From Chitinophagales bacterium (lineage in GTDB: Bacteria > Bacteroidota > Bacteroidia > Chitinophagales > CAIODY01): DNA of 14,613 bases. The stretch covers positions 1 through 14,613 of the forward strand of contig JAHEYX010000036.1 in assembly GCA_023251415.1 (NCBI GenBank). The letters run 5' to 3'. Both the position numbers and the translations under genes were made by a program. The notes under the pieces are model-generated. The model worked only from the letters and a program-made list of their open reading frames with translations, was not told the origin of the DNA and searched no databases. This document shows positions 7,527-13,532 of the stretch, one piece after another. The number at the start of each line of letters is the position of its first letter. Within the stretch, counting starts at the first letter, position 1.

Positions 7527-8883
7527 GCACAACATATTTAGATTTCCAAACCGGCAAAGAAAATGCGATAGCTGTTAAATTTCCGGAAACCCCAAACGGT
7601 ACATGGTGTGCATAGGTGTAACATCCAGTCAATTCATCTAAAGTGCGGGAAAGTTGTTGCCAATAGTGTTCATGGGCATCGATACTTAAATCTGAATTGG
7701 CATAAGCCGGACGACCTTGTTCGGCAATTTGAATTAGAAATGGAATAGTGTTTATCGCTCGAATATCGGCTAATGCTTTTAGCGCATAGCGTCCAAAATC
7801 AGGATTGGTATGAAATGCCATTAGGCACAAGGTGTAAATTTGATCTTTGTTCTTTAAATCATCTATGTATTGATAAGCTCGTTGCGCATAATCCGGCATG
7901 CTTTGGTAATCGAGGTAAAACCGAAATTCACTTTCTGATACCAAATGAAGTAAAACAAGTTCCGCGGGAATTGGCATATTAGGTCCATATACTTTAATTA
8001 AGCTTGAATCTGTCAACATGCGTGCTATGGATTGCTGATAAGCGGAAATATAGGAGGTGGCAGCATCTTGCTTTACATTAAATTTTCGTAGGATTAATTT
8101 GTTTGTATTTTCAAAGTGAAAGTAACGATACGCTTGAATGTGAAATAACTTATGAAGTGTCCAGGGAATCCAGGAAGCAAAGGAGTGATAATATCCTACT
8201 TGATAACGTGCATATGCGGGTACTTGCCCGTTTGAAGTATTAAACATATAACGTATCGTCATAAAGGAAGGCAGCGTTAAAATGATATCATGATCCGGTA
8301 ATGCCCATTTTACGTTGCGATGTGCTGTCAATGGGTAAATCGTTTTATGTTTGAAATAGCGTTTTACTCGATGCCATCTTTCTTGTGAAATTGCTTTGCA
8401 AAATTTACAAGACTCGGGGCAAGTTTTGTTTTGAGCATAATTATTTATTCGAATTAAATTGGTTTGCTTTATTGCATTTATTTTAGCTTCTATTTCCGGA
8501 GTTAACACTTGTATTTGGTCTTCATTCATTTGAGCGGAACTATAAAGTTGAATTCTGTTAATGAAGAACACCCATTTGCCTTGTTTATACATTTGTATTT
8601 TTTTCTGAAAAGCCGCAGTCTCGTTTTCATAACCGTTCACTTTCCAAAAAAGCTGAATATGCTGTTGTTGTACAAAGGTGTTCCGTAAATAAATTGAATC
8701 TACATCAAGTGTAACAATATAATTATTCGTGCCTAAATCATCAATCATTGCAGCGGAGCAATCGATTACCTTGCCACTGATAATAACATCAGAAGCATTA
8801 ATTGTAGCTTCAATTGCGGATGTTTGCGCAAGTGCCTGAAGAAGCGTAAAAACCAGAAAAATTAAAAGGCCGAATTTTTTCAT
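7519..8883 (-). CDS. Secreted protein of unknown function with CxxxCxxC motif and HEAT-like segment
   Basis: Protein of 454 aa from the ATG at 8883 (MKKFGLLIFLVFTLLQALAQ, a standard signal peptide). A second ATG at 8895 would add four residues before it. I do not recognise a named family. Residues 25-125 are beta-rich (SDVIISGKVI, YIVTLDVDSIYL, HIQLFWKVNG, GKWVFFINRI), a pattern loosely like OB-fold or TIMP-like secreted domains. A CPESCKFC cluster (Cys155, Cys159, Cys162) follows. A long aromatic-rich middle (about 165-330) lacks obvious motifs, and 355-420 looks like one or two HEAT-type helical hairpins (FGRYALKALADIRAINTIPFLIQIAEQG). No T9SS tail is present. The stop codon overlaps the convergent TonB-domain gene by 8 bp. 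The gene is certain, the function is not. Confidence 0.7.
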   Translation of the reverse strand: MKKFGLLIFLVFTLLQALAQTSAIEATINASDVIISGKVIDCSAAMIDDLGTNNYIVTLDVDSIYLRNTFVQQQHIQLFWKVNGYENETAAFQKKIQMYKQGKWVFFINRIQLYSSAQMNEDQIQVLTPEIEAKINAIKQTNLIRINNYAQNKTCPESCKFCKAISQERWHRVKRYFKHKTIYPLTAHRNVKWALPDHDIILTLPSFMTIRYMFNTSNGQVPAYARYQVGYYHSFASWIPWTLHKLFHIQAYRYFHFENTNKLILRKFNVKQDAATSYISAYQQSIARMLTDSSLIKVYGPNMPIPAELVLLHLVSESEFRFYLDYQSMPDYAQRAYQYIDDLKNKDQIYTLCLMAFHTNPDFGRYALKALADIRAINTIPFLIQIAEQGRPAYANSDLSIDAHEHYWQQLSRTLDELTGCYTYAHHVPFGVSGNLTAIAFSLPVWKSKYVVLN

Positions 8884-8895
8884 ACAATGCAGCAT

Positions 8896-9042
8896 GCAAT
8901 TTACGATAATTTATCAGATGATGAGGTGATCCTATTTCCATAAACTTCTGACATGTTTATTCTGTTTTTATAGCACCATTAGCGTTCAAAGATTTTTAAA
9001 TTCGATGCTACTAATTTAGCCGGCTACTTATACCTTTACAGC
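8896..9042. other. Divergent intergenic region without a strong promoter match
   Basis: These 147 bp separate the secreted unknown protein (-) from the methyltransferase gene (+). TACCTTTA at 9031-9038 matches the -7 box at 7 of 8 positions but lies only 4 bp before the ATG at 9043. On the other strand TAAATTGC (complement of 8896-8903) is a degenerate match close to the ATG at 8883. Both would imply near-leaderless messages. I see no hairpin or other gene here. Confidence 0.3.
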
Positions 9043-9678
9043 ATGCATTTAAGCACCTTACTTCCTTATGCACTATTGAATCGTTATTATGATTATTACG
9101 AACGCTACTTACGTCGTCGTTATAAATTATATTATCCACGTTTGGATGCGCGCTTAATGACCACAAAGCTTGAAGCAAGCAATGCAGATGCCCATGCCAA
9201 TGTACCAAGCGACAGCTTACCTTTTTTTGAAGGCTTGCATCATTTACCCATCAAAGTAAATGAAAGTGTTTTTTTAGATTATGGTTGCGGTAGTGGTAAA
9301 ATTATAGCATTTGCTGCAATAAAAGGGTTCAAAAAAGTTATTGGAATTGAATTAGACCAAGAGGCATTAGAATATGCTAAGGCCAATGCAGAACGAATAA
9401 AGGGTGCCGCAATTTCATTCATTAATGCTGATGCTGCTCTTGTTGCTGTACCTGATGATGTTGAGGTAATTTATTTCTTTAACCCTTTCGGATCAAGTAC
9501 CATGCGCGCTGTATTGCAACAATTAAAAGCCAGTTATTTGCGATCGCCTCGTCCCCTCTTTGTTTTGTATCAAAACCCGGTTGAAGATGCGCTCTTTTAT
9601 GAAATGTCTTTTAAATTGATTCATCAAGAACAACTACCAAACGGTCCAATTTATTATTCTTGTTGGAAATATGATTAA
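9043..9678 (+). CDS. Class I SAM-dependent methyltransferase
   Basis: Cytosolic protein of 211 aa with the Rossmann-type methyltransferase fold. Motif I is LDYGCGSGK (78-86, binds S-adenosylmethionine), followed by the acidic end of strand 2 in VIGIELD (Glu103), INAD (127-130) and a post-strand-4 motif FNPFG (146-150) where catalytic NPP/DPP-type residues sit in N-methyltransferases. The N-terminal 45 residues are tyrosine/arginine-rich (YYDYYERYLRRRYKLYYPR), which could bind nucleic acid or a partner; this is inference. The NPFG sequence is not enough to choose between protein, RNA or small-molecule substrates. The start is the first ATG. The 3' end faces smpB with only 19 bp between the stop codons. 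Confidence 0.82.
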   Translation: MHLSTLLPYALLNRYYDYYERYLRRRYKLYYPRLDARLMTTKLEASNADAHANVPSDSLPFFEGLHHLPIKVNESVFLDYGCGSGKIIAFAAIKGFKKVIGIELDQEALEYAKANAERIKGAAISFINADAALVAVPDDVEVIYFFNPFGSSTMRAVLQQLKASYLRSPRPLFVLYQNPVEDALFYEMSFKLIHQEQLPNGPIYYSCWKYD

Positions 9679-9697
9679 ATCTTCGTCTCAAAATCGA

Positions 9698-10144
9698 TTA
9701 TTTGCGCCTTAATTCCCTATCCATTTCACGTTTCATGTCTTTTTGCTTGATACTGTCTTTTTTATTAGCTGAATTTTTTCCTTTTGCCAAGCCGATTTCG
9801 AGTTTCAAAAACCCGGATTCCGACAAGAAAATACGCATAGGGATAATGGTATAGCCTCTTTCTTTAACCTTGCTGTTTAGCTTTTTCAACTCTTGCTTTT
9901 CCAATAAAAGTTTACGTTCGCGCAGCGGCTCATGATTAAATTGATTGGCCAGCTTATATTCAGTAATGTGTAAGTTTTTGATAAATAGTTCGCCTTTTTT
10001 AAAATAGCAATACGCATCGCTGAGGTTGGCTTTACCATCCCGAATAGACTTTACTTCAGACCCTACAAGCTGCAAACCGGCATTGTACTTATCGATTATG
10101 ATAAAGTTAAAAGTTGCCGAGCGGTTCACGATTTCGTTAAACAT
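9698..10144 (-). CDS. smpB: SsrA-binding protein SmpB
   Basis: tmRNA-binding partner protein for trans-translation, which rescues ribosomes stalled on broken mRNAs. It has 148 aa from the ATG at 10144; a GTG two codons earlier is unlikely. Diagnostic segments are NRSATFNF (7-14), GLQLVGSEVKSIRDGKANLSDAYC (23-46), EYKLANQFNHEPLRERKLLL (62-81), LNSKVKERGYTIIPMRIFL (89-107) and LKLEIGLAKGK (113-123). The tail NKKDSIKQKDMKREMDRELRRK is the part that enters the mRNA channel in place of mRNA. It differs from the common DKR motif, reading NKK at 127-129. The tmRNA gene itself is not in this window. The gene stands alone on its strand and diverges from pepA across 344 bp. Confidence 0.95.
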   Translation of the reverse strand: MFNEIVNRSATFNFIIIDKYNAGLQLVGSEVKSIRDGKANLSDAYCYFKKGELFIKNLHITEYKLANQFNHEPLRERKLLLEKQELKKLNSKVKERGYTIIPMRIFLSESGFLKLEIGLAKGKNSANKKDSIKQKDMKREMDRELRRK

Positions 10145-10149
10145 GAACA

Positions 10150-10157
10150 CAAAAGTA
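10150..10157 (-). promoter_or_regulatory. Perfect -7 box TACTTTTG immediately upstream of smpB
   Basis: On the minus strand TACTTTTG is an exact match to TAnnTTTG, but it ends 5 bp before the smpB ATG at 10144. A start site a few bases after the box would give a leaderless or nearly leaderless mRNA. No TTTG -33 box lies at the usual distance; the nearest candidate is a TTTA about 23 bp upstream. Confidence 0.4.
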
Positions 10158-10208
10158 ATACTTAGAACGGCATGTTAGCGTAAACAACAATAAAATTGCA
10201 GTTCAAAA

Positions 10209-10426
10209 TTATTTATTGAATCGTTTAACACCATTGGAAGCGCCGGCTATTACTAAAACTGCTATGGTAAGAAGGAGCATCATAGTAAAAAGGTTTCTAT
10301 AGGTATAGACGGATAAATTGCCAAAAATGTTGCATAAAGGACAGCGTATTTTTATACGTTCATTTAACCAGGTAATTTGTATTAATTTAGTATACTTTAC
10401 GGCTTTTTTAAGTCGAACTTCCGCAT
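10209..10426 (-). pseudogene. Possible small membrane-protein gene needing a -1 frameshift
   Basis: An ATG at 10426, preceded on the minus strand by AAAGGA, opens a 9-codon frame MRKFDLKKP ending at 10397-10399. Its codons TTA AAA AAG contain the heptamer A-AAA-AAG (complement of 10403-10409). A -1 slip there enters a frame open to the TAA at 10209-10211. The joined product would be 72 aa: a basic N-terminus, then CPLC (29-32), a hydrophobic helix (about 47-64, LFTMMLLLTIAVLVIAGA) and a basic end (GVKRFNK). That second frame is stop-free for 86 codons but has no ATG, GTG or TTG before an internal ATG at 10283. Options are a programmed frameshift, a one-base homopolymer deletion (mutation or sequencing error), or chance. 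I do not recognise the protein. Confidence 0.35.
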
Positions 10427-10432
10427 AAATCC

Positions 10433-10462
10433 TTTCAATTATAAATATTTTTAGTAGGTTTG
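10433..10462 (+). promoter_or_regulatory. Bacteroidota-type promoter of pepA
   Basis: TAGGTTTG at 10455-10462 is an exact TAnnTTTG -7 box. TTTC at 10433-10436, 18 bp upstream, is a 3-of-4 match to the TTTG -33 box. Transcription would start near 10468, giving a leader of about 20 nt before the ATG at 10489. Confidence 0.55.
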
Positions 10463-10488
10463 TAGCATCTCAACTAAACCCAATTATT

Positions 10489-11931
10489 ATGGCTGCCACT
10501 TCCATACGTTATGCTTCAAAACCGGAAAATAAATCGACTATCTATTTGGTAAATACCGGCGAAGCCCCTGCGATCAAAGGTTTGAAAAAAGAACAACAAG
10601 ATTTTATTGCTGCACAACAAGCCAATAATAACTCCAGTTATTATTTCCCTCATCAAGATACCATCGTTTTTGTAAGTGTACCTGAGGTTAAAAAAGACCA
10701 ATTGCATCTAACGCATGAAAATTGCCGAAAAGCCGGACATGTGCTGTGTGGAATGGTGAACAAAATGAAACTCGATACCGTTCAAATTGTTAACCAGAGC
10801 GCAATTGAACAAGCACAAATTTATTTTGCAGAAGGTTTAGTACTTAGCAATTATCAATTTATAAAATACTTCAAAGACGCTGCTAAAAAGAAAAACAGCT
10901 TAAAACAAGTTATCGTAACCGGTAATGACGCCACCAAAAAGGAAGTAGACCAATTAGCTATCGTTGCTGAAAGTCTTTTTGCGGTGCGTGATATGGTAAA
11001 CGAGCCTGTGTTGAGCTTTAATTCAGTGGATTTGGGTAAAATGGTATTAAAAACTGCTAAAAGTTATGGCTTTAAAGCAGAGGTGTGGAATAAAAAGAAA
11101 ATTGTTGCAAACCAATTTGGAGGCTTATTAGCGGTAAATATGGGTAGTGTGGTTGAACCAACTTTTAGTATTCTCGAATGGAAGCCTGCCAATGCAAAAA
11201 ACAAAGCGCCTATCGTGCTGGTAGGAAAAGGCGTAACTTATGATACCGGTGGATTGAGTTTAAAACCAACCCCGGATAGCATGGACCATATGAAGTGCGA
11301 CATGACCGGTGCCGCTACTGTGCTTGGAACATTTATGGCGATTGCAAAAGCCAAGTTAAACTTACATGTTATTGGGTTAATTCCTTCAACCGATAATCGC
11401 ATCAATGGAGCCGAATATACCCCTGGTGATATCATTAAGATGCACAATGGACTTTTTGTTGAAGTATTGAATACGGATGCTGAAGGTCGAATGATATTGG
11501 CTGATGCTTTAAGCTATGCTTCACGCTTTAAACCTGAATTAGTAGTGGATATTGCCACTTTAACCGGTGCTGCTGCACGTGCTATAGGCCCTTGGGGACA
11601 TGCCATAATGGGCAATGCCGGTGAAGAAGTTTTAAAGGAATTTAAAAAAGCCGGCGAAGAGGTTCACGAACGTGCCGTTGAAATGCCATTCTGGGAAGAT
11701 TACGCAGAAAAAATGCGTTCATCTATAGCTGATCTTAAAAATGTTGGGGGGGCTGATGGTGGTGCCATGACCGCCGGAAAATTCCTCGAATTCTTTACGG
11801 ACTATCCTTATGTTCATAATGATATTGCCGGATGTTCGTTTACGAATGCCGAAATGAGTTACCGCGGTAAAGGTGGTACCGGCTATGGTATGCGTTTCTT
11901 GTATCGCTTCTTAAAAAATAGAGCCCGCTAG
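10489..11931 (+). CDS. pepA: Leucyl aminopeptidase (cytosol aminopeptidase, peptidase family M17)
   Basis: Cytosolic two-metal aminopeptidase of 480 aa that removes N-terminal residues from peptides, usually as a hexamer. The N-terminal domain (1-160) is the variable part. The catalytic domain shows VGKGVTYDTGGLSLKP (245-260) with metal ligands Lys247 and Asp252 and catalytic Lys259. MDHMKCDMTGAA (265-276) supplies Asp271, and the family signature NTDAEGR (328-334) supplies Asp330, Glu332 and catalytic Arg334. These match the known five metal ligands and two catalytic residues of M17 enzymes. Length is normal and no signal peptide is present. It has its own promoter and lies 36 bp before pdxA on the same strand, so the two may be co-transcribed. 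Confidence 0.95.
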   Translation: MAATSIRYASKPENKSTIYLVNTGEAPAIKGLKKEQQDFIAAQQANNNSSYYFPHQDTIVFVSVPEVKKDQLHLTHENCRKAGHVLCGMVNKMKLDTVQIVNQSAIEQAQIYFAEGLVLSNYQFIKYFKDAAKKKNSLKQVIVTGNDATKKEVDQLAIVAESLFAVRDMVNEPVLSFNSVDLGKMVLKTAKSYGFKAEVWNKKKIVANQFGGLLAVNMGSVVEPTFSILEWKPANAKNKAPIVLVGKGVTYDTGGLSLKPTPDSMDHMKCDMTGAATVLGTFMAIAKAKLNLHVIGLIPSTDNRINGAEYTPGDIIKMHNGLFVEVLNTDAEGRMILADALSYASRFKPELVVDIATLTGAAARAIGPWGHAIMGNAGEEVLKEFKKAGEEVHERAVEMPFWEDYAEKMRSSIADLKNVGGADGGAMTAGKFLEFFTDYPYVHNDIAGCSFTNAEMSYRGKGGTGYGMRFLYRFLKNRAR

Positions 11932-11967
11932 TTTTATTTACTTTAGAATATAAACACAGTTGCATTT

Positions 11968-13005
11968 ATGAAAATAGGTATATCGATTGGAGATTTGAAT
12001 GGTATTGGTCCGGAAGTAGTCATGAAAACCTTTTCAGAGCCTGCAATGATGAATTTGTGCACCCCAATAATTTATGCTTCACAAAAAAGCATGGCTTGGT
12101 GGAGAAAGCAATTAAAATTAGATCATTTTAATTTTACAAACATCAATGCTGTTGAACAAGCTCAACGTGGGCACATTAATGTGGTGAATGTTTGGGACGA
12201 AGAAATCAATATCACGCCGGGCAAAGAACTACCGGTAACTGGGCAATATGCCATCAAGTCGCTTATGGCTGCTTGTAAAGACCTTGGAGAAGGTAAATTA
12301 GCCGCATTAGTCACTGCTCCAATTAGTAAGAAAAATGTAAAAAGCAACGAATTTCCTTACAACGGCCATACCGATTATTTAGCCAAGCTTTTTGGTAAAA
12401 ATGAATCGTTGATGATGATGATTAGTGATACCTTAAAAGTTGGTTTGGTAACCGTTCATGTGCCCATTACAGAAATTTCTAAAAATTTATCCGTCGATAA
12501 AATCTATAAAAAAATTGAATTGTTGTATCAGTCTTTACAACAAGATTTTGCACTTACAGCTCCCAAAATAGCGGTATTAGGCTTAAATCCTCATGCCGGT
12601 GAAGGTGGAAATATCGGTACTGAAGAGCAACAGTTTATCATACCGGCTATCCAAAAAGCAAAAGAAAAAAAGATGGTAGTTATGGGGCCTTTCCCTGCCG
12701 ACGGCTTTTTTGGAAGTGGTAAAACCGAACAGTTTGATGCGGTTTTAGCAATGTATCATGACCAAGGGTTAATACCTTTTAAAGCACTTTCTTTTGGCAA
12801 TGGAACCAATTATACCGCCGGATTAAGTATAACGAGAACCTCGCCGGATCATGGAACCGGATTTGATATTGCAGGTACTAATGTAGCCTCCGAAGACAGT
12901 TTCAGAACTGCTGTATTTCATGCCATAGATATCAGTCGCAATAAAGCTGCTTATGCAGAAGCTTCAGCCAACCCGCTTAAACGCAGTGTTATAGAAGTTG
13001 AATAA
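11968..13005 (+). CDS. pdxA: 4-hydroxythreonine-4-phosphate dehydrogenase PdxA
   Basis: NAD-dependent oxidation of 4-phosphohydroxy-L-threonine in the deoxyxylulose-5-phosphate-dependent route to pyridoxal phosphate; the product feeds PdxJ. It has 345 aa, normal for the family. Signatures are the N-terminus KIGISIGDLNGIGPEV (2-17), NGHTDYLAKLFG (132-143), VTVHVPI (161-167), LGLNPHAGEGGNIGTEE (204-220), GPFPADGFF (240-248), AMYHDQGLIPFK (261-272) and the nucleotide-binding end TSPDHGTGFDIAG (291-303). Metal-binding histidines are expected at His164, His209 and His264, the same relative spacing as in the E. coli enzyme. No pdxJ is in view. The stop codon touches the stop codon of the convergent gene with no bases between them. 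Confidence 0.96.
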   Translation: MKIGISIGDLNGIGPEVVMKTFSEPAMMNLCTPIIYASQKSMAWWRKQLKLDHFNFTNINAVEQAQRGHINVVNVWDEEINITPGKELPVTGQYAIKSLMAACKDLGEGKLAALVTAPISKKNVKSNEFPYNGHTDYLAKLFGKNESLMMMISDTLKVGLVTVHVPITEISKNLSVDKIYKKIELLYQSLQQDFALTAPKIAVLGLNPHAGEGGNIGTEEQQFIIPAIQKAKEKKMVVMGPFPADGFFGSGKTEQFDAVLAMYHDQGLIPFKALSFGNGTNYTAGLSITRTSPDHGTGFDIAGTNVASEDSFRTAVFHAIDISRNKAAYAEASANPLKRSVIEVE

Positions 13006-13530
13006 TTAACGCATTTCTGCTGAACGAACACTTCGATAGGTGCTTTTAAAGTAGCACACATAATACGCTTTAGAGGCACTGCAAAACGGTTCAATAACAA
13101 CTTGATCGGTTAATTCACGCACTAAGGCATGAAAGCCTGATTCATTGAAATCGAAACGCGCCGTTACCGACGGGTTTTCGACCATTTCACCGGAATAGCT
13201 TCGTATTTGTGGGTACTGTGCTTGAAGCTCCTTACTCATGGTGCCGGCTTGAATTATTCGAAAGGTACGTAAAGTGCCATCCGGATATGGAATATTGATT
13301 ACCGTATTACTATGACGTATATCGTTTTCAGGAGCTGAAGCCGCTTGTTTGCGCAAACGGCTCAAATTCAGCTGAAATGCTCCAAAAGTATTGTCTGTTA
13401 GCTTTTCGTCTTTATGACAATTAGCCGATATAAAACGAGCAGGATCTTTTGATTTCCATATTTTGCCGGCCCAACTAATGGTTATACCAGCAAAAAGAAA
13501 TAATAAGCTAAATACAATTTTTTTCTTCAT
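13006..13530 (-). CDS. Free-standing propeptide of a reprolysin-like metalloprotease (truncated protease gene)
   Basis: Exported protein of 174 aa with signal peptide MKKKIVFSLLFLFAGITISWAG. The remainder fits the N-terminal prodomain seen in secreted Bacteroidota reprolysin-like (M12B-type) metalloproteases: FGAFQLNLSRLRKQ (49-62), VINIPYPDGTLRTFRIIQ (77-94), the 'MSKELQAQYPQIRSYSGEMVENPSVTARFDF' region (98-128) and GFHALV...VVIEPFCSASKAYYVCYFK (132-162). In such proteases the zinc-binding catalytic domain (HExxHxxGxxH) should follow; here a stop codon ends the protein instead. The start lies 2 bp after the stop of an upstream gene encoding the C-terminal half of the same protease type, so the two are co-transcribed. 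It is either a deletion remnant or a functional prodomain acting in trans as inhibitor or folding helper. Confidence 0.7.
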   Translation of the reverse strand: MKKKIVFSLLFLFAGITISWAGKIWKSKDPARFISANCHKDEKLTDNTFGAFQLNLSRLRKQAASAPENDIRHSNTVINIPYPDGTLRTFRIIQAGTMSKELQAQYPQIRSYSGEMVENPSVTARFDFNESGFHALVRELTDQVVIEPFCSASKAYYVCYFKSTYRSVRSAEMR

Positions 13531-13532
13531 GA

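Larger units (their letters stand above)
10151..10488. other. 338-bp gap between smpB and pepA
   Basis: The longest interval without a standard gene. It contains the smpB upstream region at the left, the frameshift-dependent small frame at 10209-10426 (-), and the pepA promoter at 10433-10462 (+). I see no tRNA, terminator hairpin or direct repeat in it. Confidence 0.6.

Noticed and set aside
10201..10488. tRNA or tmRNA gene in the smpB-pepA gap
   Set aside because: No cloverleaf arms, no T-loop GGTTCRA sequence and no CCA-like end were found; the tmRNA gene is not here.
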